Below are positions 45,768 through 57,499 of a DNA stretch of 64,000 nucleotides, piece by piece. The translations under genes and the position numbers were made by a program. Within the stretch, counting starts at the first letter, position 1. Every line of letters starts with the position of its first letter. The DNA comes from Raphanus sativus. Taxonomy: Eukaryota > Streptophyta > Magnoliopsida > Brassicales > Brassicaceae. Location: positions 11,462,784-11,526,783 of the forward strand of contig NC_079511.1 in NCBI RefSeq assembly GCF_000801105.2, read 5' to 3'. The notes beneath the pieces are model-generated. The model was not told the origin of the DNA and searched no databases. It saw only the letters and a list, made by a program, of their open reading frames with translations.

Positions 45768-47722
45768 GAGAGTTACACTAAAGAACACATTATGATTTAT
45801 CTTTTCTAAAGACACATTGTTATTTTAGAGCACTTTGTCTGTGCGGAGGTTGTCGTTTGAGACAATTATGCCCTTTGTTTGTTTTCAAAAAAGAAACGAA
45901 AAAGAAATTTAGTTTGTGCTGTGTGATTTCATTGACAATAAATGCTACTTTAATTTTGAATGGAGGTGGATGTGTTGGTTTGTGTGAGTTAATTTAGGTC
46001 TTTAGATTTTTAAAAAGAAAAGTTGATCTAACGGTTGAGAGTAAAACTTCGTTGAAATAATTATTTCTGGATAATGGATGCAATTGAGTTTGTCTCGAAA
46101 GTTGCAGAAGAGATAATTTTAGTGTTTTCTATGTAGAGATGGATGGACATCAGGTTGGTGGACAAGATATCGATGGATAGGAGAATAGTAGACATAAAAA
46201 CCATGAGAAATAGCTTTGTGGATAGCCAATTTGTGGACACCATATATGTGTACAAAGATATTAGTGGCAAGAGAAGCATCGATAACATGATCACCATCTC
46301 TGTATCCACCTCAGTATCCATAACTATCACAATCTCTGCTCTGTTATCCACCTCAGTATCCATAACTATCACCATCTATGTTATGGATAAAGAGATAGTA
46401 GATACAGAGGTTGTTGATACAGAGGTTGATACATAAACATGATTGAATTGTAGTGATAAAATCATTACAAATAGCTCAATAATTCTGCAAACATAAATTA
46501 GAAATCATCCATAAGAACATAAAAATCCAATCTTTATATACATATGTTACATCTTTGATTCATCAGAACAACCAAAATCTCAAAATCTAATCATGCTACG
46601 TAATTGAATAACCTAAATCCAAATCTAAACAGAAGTGAAAATATAATCAGTCGTAATGAATGTCACTTCTTCTTCATGGATCATGAACTCGAGACCCTCC
46701 ATGCTTAGTCATGATTAGGGTTCGAGTGATGTATTTAGCAAACCCACGAGGCAGAACGTATCTCTCTCCGACACTTTCTAAAACTGAAGATTTTCTAGAA
46801 CTCTGATTCATAACACCAAAACAAATCAGAAACCCATGTGTTGTTTGCAATCCACAGACTGTTGTCCATGTATCTTATGTCCACTACTATCCTAACCACC
46901 GATCTCCTGTCCATGAAACTCACATCCATCCATCTTCTATACATCGAAACTCATCTTCTACCAGTTTCCAATCCACACAATTCCGATTGACACATCTCCA
47001 ATCCACCAAATGCCCATCCACAAGACCACAAGATGTCTCCACACATATCAAAACTCATATTCTACCAGTCTCCATCCATCTATCTTCTACAAATTGAAAC
47101 TCATGTGTTGTTTGCAATCCACAGGTTATTGTCCATGTATCTCATCTCCACCACTATCCTATCCACTGATCTTATGTCCACGAAACTCATATCCATTCAT
47201 CTTCTACACATAGAAACTCATCTTCGGTGGGGAGAAGAGTATTCAGCGGCGGAGAGAAAACTGATCCTGAAGATGACGAAAGGGAGACTTTTTGGTTAGT
47301 GTCGATTTCGAAACTATGACCGGAGATTACAGAACAAGATGGTCGGAAGTCGGATCTATTAAATTAAGGTTCCGTTTTGATACTCTTCCGACATCGTCGT
47401 TTCTTCTTTCTTCTAAGATGTGGATAAATAAAAAAGAAATTAAAATGTTTTACTTTTCGGAGATGTGGATGAGATGAATATATCGATGATTATATCGATG
47501 ATTAAAAATAAGTTAAAAATAGAAAGTTTCTAGTTTATTGGTGAGATTCTTTATTGGTTAGAAAAAACAAAATTAGGTCTAGTTAGCAAATGAAACGAAA
47601 GAGTGCAAAGGAGTAGTTGAGGGGTACATGAGTAAAATTGTTATGCATAAAGTGTGTCAAAGCAAGTTGTGTCCTTTAGTGTAATAGGAAAGTAAAATTG
47701 TGTCTCTGAGAGTAATATTCTT
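45768..47722. mobile_element. Non-autonomous MULE with mirrored TCCA motif arrays
   Basis: Flanked by the 9-bp duplication TTATAACTC (45759-45767 and 47723-47731). The ends are loosely inverted: GAGAGTTACACTAAAGAACA on the left; AAGAATATTACTCTCAGAGA on the right in reverse, with TTACACTAAAGGACACA further in. The left arm (46130-46440) carries GTGGAC/GATGGA words and the right arm (46860-47220) the same words as TCCAC/TCCATC. The motif array therefore points inward or outward symmetrically. There is no transposase; open frames here are products of the repeats. Confidence 0.75.
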
Positions 47723-47959
47723 TTATAACTCAAATCCTATATAAGTTTCACTAAAACAACTTTATTTCATTTGTATACTTGCGTGCAAACCACTTTATTT
47801 TTTGATAAATCCTATCAACCGACCCGGTTGGTCCCAAACAGTAGCGGACCCAATTTTTTTTTAATCTATATCAATATATAATTGAAAATATAACTATTTT
47901 AAAATTTATATAAAATATAAAAAAATCTACAAAACAATCCTAAGATCTTTCATATTCTA

Positions 47960-50900
47960 GATTCTTTTCATCACAATTTCATTTGTAATTTTTTCAAATA
48001 CATCCTTTTCGATAAAACAAATCAAACAATCATTTAAAAATTAGTTTCCAATCCGATTTCGTCGATCTATCTTCACGATTTTCATGGTTGAAAAACTTCT
48101 CTCCACACTTGCAGTAGCAACATGCAAAATTAATATCAACTTCAGCAATTTATAAACCAAAGGAAATAACATATGCTTTCGGGTTTCCACTAAAGTACGA
48201 GCAAGTTCTCCAAAATCTTCTAAATGAATAAATCTGTCATCATTTCGAATGTTATCAATATAGATATCTAACTGTTGTTCAAGAGATATGCATTCTCCAG
48301 AGCTAAAGTCATATGGATAGAACGTAGCTAACCTCATCAATCTTGAATTGTTAAACTGAGAGAACAAATCAATTGGAGATAAAAAAACAGCACAAATAAG
48401 TAGTTAAGTATTCAAAAGCGATCATTAAATTCTTGAAGTTGCAGATCCAAAATTGCATATAAGCAATTGACCTTATAGTGATGTCCATTTGTGACTTCTA
48501 GTTTTATCCTTGTATTCTTTGAGTCAGTGAAAATCTCTTCCATGTCAAGTTCTTCAATATTATGTTTCTTACACAAAGAAGAAACCTTAATCATAAGAGA
48601 ACTCCATCCATCATCTCTAAATTTCTGTAACTGTTTTCTATTTGATTTCACCAATCACATTGCATTTAAGATATCTTGATCCCTGTTTTGCAGACAAATT
48701 ATTTGTGACTCCTAAAAGGTACACCATTACTTGCAAATAGAACACAAAATCAAAGCTATTGACGTATCTTAGGAGACCATATGCTTGACGCCTTTTTGAG
48801 CCATCTTGACCATCTTTTTGAACACATTCAAGCACCTTAATGATCAAAAAGAAACACTCAACCACACGCAATAAAGCTCTATAGCGAGAACCCCAACGAG
48901 TCATCCATCGTCTCTGAACAGAAACATCTTAGTTTAACCCTTTTTCGGTCTTACGTTCACCATCATCAACTTCTTTCTCAATCGATTCTTTGTGACTTTC
49001 TCAGAGCAAATATTTCCTTTTGCATGAAGATCCCACCACATTCAACAACAGAGAAATCATATCAAAAAAATCTCCAACATCAAAATGTTTTCTGGCGACT
49101 GCCACAACAATTAATTGAAGCTGATGAGCAAAGCAATAGACATAATATGCTGATGTGCTTTCCTTTGAGATTAGTGACCTTAACCCATTGAATTCACCCT
49201 TCATATTATTTGCTCCATCATAACCTTGTCCTCTCACTTTTGTAATGTTTAATCCATGCTTATCAAACAAAGAATTAATAGCAGATTTCAAAGTTTATGA
49301 AGATATATCACTTACATGAATAAAACTTATGAATCTCTCTTTGACTATTTCACTTTTGTCCACAAAACGAAACACTACTGCCATTTGTTCTTTATAAGAA
49401 GCATCAGTAGACTCATCCACCAACAAACCAAATACATCATGATCAATTTCTTCAATAATACTTTTGACTAGCTCTTCCGCAAAACAATGTACAATATCTT
49501 TCTGAATCTTTGGAGAAGTCATCTGATTGTTTCCAGGAGCATTCCTAAAACAACCTTACTTACAACTTCGTTTTGCTCAGTAGTGTATTTCAAGAGTTCA
49601 ACAAAATTACCATTATTAGGAGTTTCGTCTTTTACTTCATGACCACGAAAAGATAACCTGTGTCTCAACAAGAATCCGGAAGCATCAATATAAGCATTTA
49701 ACCTGATTCGATACTCATTCTTTGTAATATCATCTTTTTATGCAAAGAACCTTTGATACACTAAAAATTAATCCTTGCTACTGCCAAGTTAACAGTTGCA
49801 ATTGTAGTATTTGAGATTCAAATCCAGAGGACCAGTCTACACTCTAGTTCTATGAGTTCTGAAATCAAGCTAAGAAGAAGATAATAATTTGGTTGAAAGA
49901 GACGATAGTTAACAAGCAAAATAAACACGAGATTGATTCAATTAAACAAGAGCTAGCCTAGGGTATTCCATTGGGTGTTGAATTGGAGCCAAACAATTAT
50001 TCAAGCGCGATGAAGTGCTTTCTAGAACTCGGATCACTCAGCTGGAACACTCCACTGTCGTGGCAGTGATCGCTTTGCAGATCGATCTCACCACCTAACT
50101 GTCGTTGGGATGAGGATCGATTGCAAGCTTTAGAGAACAGGTCTGATCAGTTCACTTACTACCCTAATATCTACTTTCGCTGATTAGGGATACTAAGCTC
50201 ATTCAATACATGTCAAGTTATCTCCTAAGCGGTTAACTATGCGATGAACTAGTGATCTAACATCAAGTGATCAGGTTAATGAAAGCAGTAAGAACAGTAT
50301 GAATGAAGAACAATTATGGATCGCTTATCTATGTTTAGCTCATGTCTCAACATCCTAAAAACCCTAGGCGAGCAAGGCTACTACTCGATCATGATGCAAA
50401 TAATCAAAGACATAAATCCTGAATAAAATTGCATAAGAACAGAGTAGAAAATAATAGGGTTCAGATGATCTTCTCTATGAGAGGATGTATTCTTCTCCCT
50501 TACAAGTTGCAGATCGCAAATCACAGTATTCTCTTCTAAAAGCTAGCGTAAGAAAATAGTAAAAAGATAGATGACATTTTATAAGGACGTGCCAATCAGA
50601 AGAAAAGAGATTAGGGCAACATGGCTTTAATTCCCGAAATAAAGAGTTTCCATATTCGTCGGGAACAATCTTCGGATCACTCCGTCTGCTTGTTCCGCTT
50701 GAGAGAGAACAGTCTCGAGACAGTTCTACTTGAGTGTTCTCCGCAGGATTGCTCCAAAAGGACATCTTTTCATCAGACACCTTCTCTTCTCTCTTCTACT
50801 AACTCCAGACCTGTAAAAGGTCAAAAAGGACTAGACTAACACGAATTAGTGACTTGAAACAAATGAAAATATATATATAATGATGTGAAAACACCATATA

Positions 50901-51376
50901 TCAACCTTCTTTCATCAAGTTTTGACACTTCATTACTGCATTGTATTGAAAGCTGTTAACAGCTCCTACATGTTCTGAAATGTTTTTGGGCTTGTTCCAG
51001 TTAGAGAAACCATCAATGGTCCATACATCATTCCTTCCACCTTTACTAGCATTACCCCTGAACAAGTAACAACATAGACAAAAAGCTGCATCTTTCTTCA
51101 TATTATATTTTAACCAATTATGATATTGATCAAACCAAGCAAGATTAAACCGTTTCAATACGCCTCCTTTCAGTGATTGTTTGAAAATATGACCACATGG
51201 TTAACAAGGACTTTTGGTTAAATATTTTTGAATTATCTCGTTTCTTTGATTTACATGATATTCTGATATTTTTTTCGATCAGCAAAATTTCATGGTAGAT
51301 TATCCAAATCATCTAAATCACTTTAAGATGAAGTCGATGGAGTTTTTCTTTTCAAATTTATCAAAAATTTCTCCAT
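47960..51376 (-). pseudogene. hAT transposase (TTF/DUF4371/dimerisation), broken
   Basis: The reading begins MEKFLINLKRKTPSTSS near 51376. Next come a TTF-type zinc finger (FNLAWFDQYHNWLKYNMKKD, then CLCCYLF), a DUF4371/RNase H-like region (VFGLLVDESTDASYKEQMAV, VRGQGYDGANNMKGEFNG) and the C-terminal hAT dimerisation motif (HVATASVERSFSTMKIVK) near 48090. Family members of this kind are related to ZMYM1-like proteins. Disabling changes include a stop near 51325, frameshifts or stops between the blocks at 48367-49295, and a stop after NRIGN near 48041. The solo LTR lies between KCQNLMKEG and KDDITKNEYRIRLN. Without it and one TSD copy, the frame there reads through. Confidence 0.87.
49754..50903. 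mobile_element. Solo LTR, 1150 bp, TSD ACCTT, inside the hAT element
   Basis: Starts TGATACAC and ends GTATATCA-like (CCATATATCA). The TG...CA ends carry short inverted TGATA repeats. It is flanked by ACCTT at 49749-49753 and 50904-50908. No gag-pol is inside. The length and style suggest a Ty3/gypsy family, but this was not confirmed. Confidence 0.85.
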
Positions 51377-51806
51377 ATGTCTGTAGATAAAAATATATTA
51401 GTAAAATAACTTGTAGTTGGATAATTAGAATCAATAAGAACAAACTAAATTATTATTTTAAATAGGAACCTACTTGCTAAGAAGAGATTAGAAAATATTA
51501 AACTGATTTCGTTGAAGCTTTGAAGAAGACGACGACAAGTCGTCAAAAATAGAAAAAAAAATTCAGTTCTAACTTAATTTATTTGGGTTTTAGGTTTGTA
51601 AATTGTAAACTACCGAAATTAAACCTGTTTTTTTCTTTTTTATAATTGTAGACATGATTGATTTACGTTGGGTTTTAATTAAAACTAATTTATGGGGTGT
51701 CATAACTAAATTTAATGGGAAAATACATAGGCTAAATGTTCTCCATAATTAATGGTGAGGCAACTGCAATCTCATTAACGTGAGTACGTCCGCCATTGGT
51801 TCCAAA

Positions 51807-52308
51807 AGAAACGTATTTAGTGTTTAAAAAAGAGTAGTCCGAAAATATACCACATTTTCTAATTTAAATTTGAAATACCATCTGACTAAAAGACCAAAAA
51901 CTAAACTGATTATCTATTATGGTCCACCATATTAATCACCTAAATGCAGTTTTACCACAATTTGTTTTATTGTTCAGATAACAATTCAAGTATTGATGAT
52001 AGAAAAACAAGATTATTATTGATTCTAAAAAGGACAATAAGACAGATTACTTTACTCTTAAAATAAAACTGTCCTAATTACAACTCTAGACATATTTATA
52101 CTATATTTTGACATGCTTTAGAACCCAACCTTAACTCAAACAAAAGAATATCTCACAAATAAGAGAAATAAAAATAAAAGAATGGGATATTTCAAGAACT
52201 AAGATATTTATTCAATAATTTTCTCTCTTTTATTTATGAGATAAGTAAAAGGAGTCTCTTTCGAATACATTTTGTTTTTCTACTAATTTTATAGGCTGCC
52301 AAGTTAAT
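51807..52308. other. A/T-rich gap, no gene seen
   Basis: Between the hAT element and a LINE tail. I see nothing to support a gene or bounded element. Confidence 0.4.
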
Positions 52309-52321
52309 AAAATCTTCAAAA

Positions 52322-53137
52322 CCTTTTTTTTTTTGATCAAACCTTCATTTATTCAAGAAACCTTAAAAGAGTCAAGCACCAACTGGCATAACAGAGGAGT
52401 TTAAGCAGGCTGATTTAGCAAGACCATCAGCAATAACATTTGAAAGTCTAGGAGTAAAGGAAAATGAGATAAAATCGAAAGAGGAGCAGAGGAAGAAGAT
52501 GTCATGGAGGACGCCTTGAATTTCCACTGCCCATTCCTTCCTTGCTAGCAATAATACGAGGGTTTTAGAGTCCGAGAAGCATTCCAGCCTCCGATGTCCT
52601 GAAGAGATAGCAGCTGTCAAGCATGCCTTAACCGCAAGAGCTTCAGCAGCAAGTGCTGAGCCCACGACACTGCGGTGAGAAGAACCGTGCCCGAAGTAGG
52701 CGCCATTTGAGTCTTGAAAGACCCAGCCTAACCCACATCGTCAAGAGGAAGCAAGCCAAGATGCATCTGAGAAACACTTGGTAGCAGAGGATGATGAGAT
52801 TGGCTTTGTAGTTACTGGCCGAGATGCCTTAGGAGGAGTGGAGCCTTGGATTTGTGCATTTTGCCATGACCTGGCTTCAACTATGGCTTTTTCCACCACC
52901 TCTTTCCCTGCAAAAGATTTATCCTCAAACAACAGCTTATTTCTACTAGTCCATAGGTTTCAAAGAATCCAGGGATATAGTGGGACGGTGATGCCCGTGG
53001 GTGGGAAACTGATCATTTGACGTGAAGTTTGAATGAGTTGGGCAACTGATGTGATCTCCGACGCCAAGAGTTTATTCGTTGCGGGGAGGAGATCCCATAC
53101 TCTCTGCGCCACCGGACAGTGGAGGAGAACAAAGCTC
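52322..53137 (-). mobile_element. 5'-truncated LINE tail with RNase H domain
   Basis: Bounded by the 13-bp duplication AAAATCTTCAAAA (52309-52321 and 53138-53150). A T run at the left end is the poly-A tail in reverse. The reverse strand encodes a zf-RVT end (LLHCPVAQRVWDLLPATNKL), then a linker, then an RNase H domain. That domain is ALAAEALAVKACLTAAISSG, then FSDSKTLVLLLARKE and VIADGLAKSA, with a stop and frame breaks before it. It differs from the LINE at 1-3570, which lacks RNase H. Confidence 0.88.
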
Positions 53138-53150
53138 AAAATCTTCAAAA

Positions 53151-54075
53151 TCTATCTTCTTGAAGTCTAGTGGTGAAAACTTTTGTAGTTGAATGAAATG
53201 TAACAATCGACTTTCTAAAAAACAAAAAACAAAAAACAATGGACTTTCTCCCCAATTATCTTTTTTTGCTAAATACTTTCTCCCCTATTATCATTAACAT
53301 GTTTTAGATTAACAGAAAATCTTTTAATTAGGGGGCTTTAGTTATCTTTTTGGTATTCGCCTTCAAATTTGACAAATTTTGAGGATCTACTCTGATGATA
53401 GGTTTTGGAAATTTAGCATAAGTTTGATAAACTTACTCACTTCAAAAAACTAAATAAAGACTACATGACTACAGTAGACTTACAAGATGCTTTCTTATGT
53501 CTGCATGCCTTGATTTGGGCAGATTCGTTTAATCAGTCTTAATTTAGGCAAATTTACGATAGACACAACCAAATCTGGTGTGAGTAAGACATACTCGTAC
53601 GACACGTTTGGATATAAAATTATTCCCCCCCCTCTTTATTTTATACATAGAGAACCAATAGCGAGGAGCAAATTAGTCTTTTGGACAGATTGCATCACAA
53701 TTAGGCCTAATGACAATAATCTCATTCTAAAAACAAAACAATTGTACAACATTTGTCATTCTCTTTTTAGTAATTCTGGTTGAGGTCTATAATTTTTTGG
53801 TAAAAGAGGTCTATAATTACTAGCAAAAAAGTAACACTTCCAAAATATATGGTCCATTCGTAAAGTCTTTGCTCTGGCCACACCATTACTTGTGGTCGAT
53901 AGTGATCTGTCATCTAAGTTATTGCTTTCATTACAAATTTACAAACATTTCATATCAAACAAGTCAAATCAAAATGATTAACTTTCCAGTACGAAATGAA
54001 AGACAATAAAATATTCACCATGCAATTTGGTAAAGAAGCGATACATATACATATATATAAATAATCTGACTGACA
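53151..54075. other. A/T-rich gap, no gene seen
   Basis: No supported gene. A run of C (CCCCCCCC near 53625) and scattered T-rich patches only. Confidence 0.4.
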
Positions 54076-54084
54076 AATTTTAAG

Positions 54085-54553
54085 GGGGAATTTTCAAAAA
54101 TACCACTTTGAAGGTACCATTATTCATCTTTACCACCACTAAGTACACATTTTCAAAAATACCTTATTTATTAAAATGTTAAAGACTCTTATATCTTTGT
54201 TTTTATATGCTTTTCAAAATTTTAATCCAAAATTCTAAATCCTAAACCCTCAATTCTAAACCCTAAACCCTAAATCTTCAACTCTAAACCCTAAACCCTA
54301 AACTATATACCCTAAATTCAATATCCTAAACCCTAAACCCTGAAACCTCAACTATAAACCCTAAATCCTCAACTCTAAACCCTAAACTTTATACCCTAAA
54401 CCCTAAAACATCAAATCTAAACCCTAAAACATAAAATCTAAACCCTAAATCCTAAACGTTCAAATCTAAACCCTTCATTAAAAGTAGTGGTAAAAGTGGT
54501 TAGTGTAAACATGAAAAGTGGTACTATGAAAATGGTATTTTTGGCAATTTCTC
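54085..54553. mobile_element. MULE-type MITE with telomere-like interior
   Basis: Flanked by the 9-bp duplication AATTTTAAG (54076-54084 and 54554-54562). The inverted ends are GGGGAATTTTCAAAAATACC, and GAGAAATTGCCAAAAATACC in reverse, with further similarity through ACCACTT. The interior (54225-54475) is a string of degenerate CCCTAAA and TAAATCC words that resemble plant telomere repeats. Confidence 0.82.
54225..54475 (+). repeat. Degenerate CCCTAAA (telomere-like) repeats
   Basis: Many CCCTAAACCCTAAA-type words are broken by AACTCTAAA, ATCCTAAA and ACATAAAATCTAAA variants. They belong to the transposon above and not to a chromosome end. Confidence 0.85.
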
Positions 54554-54562
54554 AATTTTAAG

Positions 54563-56040
54563 ATAACACAGATGTCTAGAGAATAATAGCCATACCATTG
54601 TCACTACTTTACACCCTATCATAAAAACATTTGTATAATTAAACTTTTTTTTTTTGATCAAAAAAAAAGTTTAATTATACAAATCTACAACATATTTTTA
54701 ACTTCTAAATTTATTAGATATGTGAAAATATTTAATTATCATATAAAGTATATGAGAAAGGTAAAAAACATGTTGACTATTTATGGTTATGAATGGGAGG
54801 GGCATGGCAAAAGCATATCATATGTGTTGCGGGAAGGCTTCTTTTAAATCTCTATTCACCATTTTTTTTCTAAAGCTTATTTTGCAGGAAACCTACATGC
54901 AATTCAGATTTTTTTTATTTTTTTTCGAAAAAACAGATCTTCTACATGCAATTTTGTCCACTAGACATTTGGTGATGTTCCTCCATTTATTTTTTACTAA
55001 TAAATGATTTTATTACAATTTAATAAATAAGATATTTTCATTTTATTTTACTTACAATTTTTACGATACAAAAAATCATCATTGTCTACTTATGTCTTTT
55101 TAGTTTTTGTTATATAAATTTAACATTTATCTAAGTTATTTATATGATGTGTGTGTTTTTTAATTATGTAAATTTATAATATTTTACTTAATATATATAT
55201 TAATGGAAGATAGGCATATTTGGTTAATTACTAATATTTTCATATTTTAATTTTAAAAATACAGTAATGTAACTTTATTGTAATATTTATTGTTATTTAT
55301 GTATTGTATTTATATATAATGTATTTTATTGTAATTTTATTATTTACATATATACTCTATTTCAATTACTTTTCTCATTATACGCCGTAACCAGACATTA
55401 AAATCATGACCTGGTTGAATATTAAAATCTAGTTTTTCTTTTTAAATTCAAGTTAAAAAATTGTAGATTTTTGAAAATCATAAAAAAATTATATCTTTCT
55501 AATATCTCTCCAAATAAATTAGTTTTTGTCATATTTTATATCATTTTAAATTTTTATTTGATTGGTTCGGCCAGTGACCGAGTTATAATGACTATAATAA
55601 ACTGTTTGATCTGTATTTTTTATATGATTCACTTGATTTGTATGATCTATTTGATCTGCACCGTTTTAAATGCTTTTACCATTTAAAACGATGACCAAAT
55701 AAATAATTTTAAAAAAATTCAATATATCATGGATTTTTGGTATAACTTGTGGTAGGGACTTTGGCTGAAAAGACAAAAACACTTGGGGGGGGGAATCAAA
55801 ATGTAAAAAAAAAAAAGAACAGGGAAAGAAATTTTGAAGTTATTAGCATTCAGATTTGACAAGGGAAAATATATCAGATTCTCACTGCCTAAATGAAATG
55901 TAAAAAACAAAAAAAAATGTACTCAGAAACCCTGGGAACTTTCAGATATATCTAACGTTTATTATCATCCCCACATCCAACAAAAAGAATATTACAAACA
56001 GAAGAGAACCAAACAATAAAAATCAATCTGGTCACTGCAA
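54563..56040. other. A/T-rich stretch with a possible relative of 37372-38366
   Basis: No gene. About 54790-55695 starts GAATGGGAGGGGCATGG and ends with TTTGATCTGCACCG and ACCATTTAAAACG. This recalls the outer parts of the element at 37372-38366. An inverted A/T pair (TTTAATTATACAAAT) lies near 54635-54685. Confidence 0.4.
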
Positions 56041-57174
56041 TTAGAAGGTTATTAAATCAGGAAACGTGTGAGTGAAGTGAACTGGCTCATCAATAACTAT
56101 AAGAGGCAGCAGATTCGCATCCACGTTATAGTCTTTATCTTGATCAGTTTCTTTGATATCTTTACATGTGAAACAATAGTCATCTTCGAAAACTTCCCAT
56201 TTATCAGTTATGATTGTCTTGAACTCTGGTCTCTCCACTAATATGATACTCTTTTCTTCCTCTACTTCCTCTTGTTCCTCCTTTGTCTCCTCTTCTTCTT
56301 GGACTCCTCTAATGGCTTTCTCGATTGCTTCAATGTCTTCTTCTGGGATCCTGACAAACTTAGGGACTTCATGCGCGTTTGAGACACCAAACTCTTTGCA
56401 GAACTCAAAGTAGAGGGCGAGGTCTTCTCCTTGAGATGTAGCCTTCTTTACAATCTTGAGAGCCATCACAGCTTCATCTTTTTCAGCACCTGGATGGATC
56501 TTGATGAGAAGCTTGGCGATCGCGCTGCAGATTCTTCCATAAACGTCAAAGATCTCGAGGACAACGCAGTCCATGGCTTCAAGGATAAGCGTCTTCTTCA
56601 TGTTCTCAGCCATGGGACGGATTTGGAGAAGCATATGGAGAAGAGACTGAAGGTTCTGGATCCTCTCCAGCTCTTGTTCAATAGAATCTTCCCGAGTTTT
56701 TTTGCCCCGGCCACGCATTTGTTCGGAAAAGAATAGAGCGTACTGGTCAAGAAACGAGAAATAGGCTCGGATAAAAGCGTTGAAACCCCAAGTCTTGCTT
56801 GGACGCGAATGACCATCGGAGAAATCAGATAGGTCGAAAGGGAGGCGGCGAATCTCTTGTAGGGACGTGACTTTGCAGCAAAGGACACCGTGGACAAGCA
56901 TCAGGGCTTTCACGGCGACGGTCCAGCTTCTTGTGCGGTTAACCCTAGAGGAAAGCGCGTGAACGAGAGGCTTGAGGTTGGCGGGAGAGGAGCGGACCCA
57001 TTTGTAGACACGGTGAGCATTGTGGTAGTCCACGGATGAGTCGTCGTGAGAGGTTGCGTGGATGATGGCGGAGTCAAGGTCAGGGTTGCGGAAGGAGGTT
57101 TTACGGGAGAAGCTGATGGAAAACAAGCTTTTACGGTCTTTGAGAGCACCGGAAGCTCGTTTCCACAGCTTCAT
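56041..57174 (-). CDS. ANTH-domain clathrin assembly protein (At1g25240-like)
   Basis: Single exon of 377 codons plus stop on the reverse strand, starting MKLWKRASGALKDRKSLFS at 57174 (an extra ATG lies directly before it). The ANTH domain covers about residues 25-290: SAIIHATSHDDSSVDYHNAH, then YKWVRSSPANLKPLVHALSS and SRVNRTRSWTVAVKALML-VHG, with the usual LPFDLSDFSDGHS loop. ANTH proteins of the AP180/CALM family bind phosphoinositides and clathrin to help coat plasma-membrane or endosomal vesicles. The C-terminal part is short, with an acidic Glu-rich run (about residues 305-325) and ends PDLITF. It lacks the long NPF/DLL-rich tail of larger AP180 proteins. Order next to IDD16 supports equivalence to At1g25240, although divergence from the remembered Arabidopsis protein is noticeable. 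Confidence 0.93.
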   Translation of the reverse strand: MKLWKRASGALKDRKSLFSISFSRKTSFRNPDLDSAIIHATSHDDSSVDYHNAHRVYKWVRSSPANLKPLVHALSSRVNRTRSWTVAVKALMLVHGVLCCKVTSLQEIRRLPFDLSDFSDGHSRPSKTWGFNAFIRAYFSFLDQYALFFSEQMRGRGKKTREDSIEQELERIQNLQSLLHMLLQIRPMAENMKKTLILEAMDCVVLEIFDVYGRICSAIAKLLIKIHPGAEKDEAVMALKIVKKATSQGEDLALYFEFCKEFGVSNAHEVPKFVRIPEEDIEAIEKAIRGVQEEEETKEEQEEVEEEKSIILVERPEFKTIITDKWEVFEDDYCFTCKDIKETDQDKDYNVDANLLPLIVIDEPVHFTHTFPDLITF

Positions 57175-57177
57175 CAT

Positions 57178-57499
57178 CACCCTCCTCCTCCTCCTCCTCC
57201 TCTTTTTGTGCTCTTTTCCTTTCTTCTCTTTCTCACAAACCCACCAAACGTTTACCTTTGTCTCTATTTTAAGGTTTATATCTTTTGCCACCTTTGTTTT
57301 TGACCGTTGTAACCGGTTTTTCTATTTATTCAGACAGATGTTGTATATAAATATAAGCTGGCACGTGTGATCCGGTGCACGTTTTTGCTTAGTTTCGTGC
57401 ACGTCGGCCTTAATTAGGAGTAGGACACGGTTTCATTACTTTTATTATGTTATCTGATCAATCTTATGATGCTGTAAATAAGAACCGAAGCTGGGAATA
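57178..57499 (-). promoter_or_regulatory. Upstream region of the ANTH gene
   Basis: A (GAGGAG)n-type leader on the reverse strand (57178-57205) lies next to the start codon. Beyond it is CACGTG at about 57362-57367, a G-box word, about 190 bp upstream. No other signal can be fixed. Confidence 0.4.

Larger units (their letters stand above)
47839..51798 (-). mobile_element. Full-length but dead hAT transposon
   Basis: Flanked by an 8-bp duplication, GTCCCAAA (47831-47838) and GTTCCAAA (51799-51806), with one mismatch. The ends are CAGTAGCGGACCC on the left and CAATGGCGGACGT on the right in reverse, typical of hAT inverted repeats. The reverse strand between them carries a decayed transposase of the TTF zinc-finger/DUF4371 type. 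A solo LTR at 49754-50903 splits it. Confidence 0.87.

Noticed and set aside
46061..46436. Open frames of about 100 codons on both strands
   Set aside because: They are produced by the repeated GTGGAC/TCCAC words of the non-autonomous MULE and have low-complexity translations.
50475..50839. Frames of 101 and 72 codons within the hAT element
   Set aside because: They fall inside the solo LTR and have no retroviral or other domain.
54225..54475. Interstitial telomere or ancient chromosome fusion point
   Set aside because: The repeats are degenerate and lie wholly inside a MITE with 9-bp TSDs.
56210..57370. Several forward-strand frames over the ANTH gene
   Set aside because: Antisense shadows of a well-supported reverse-strand single-exon gene.
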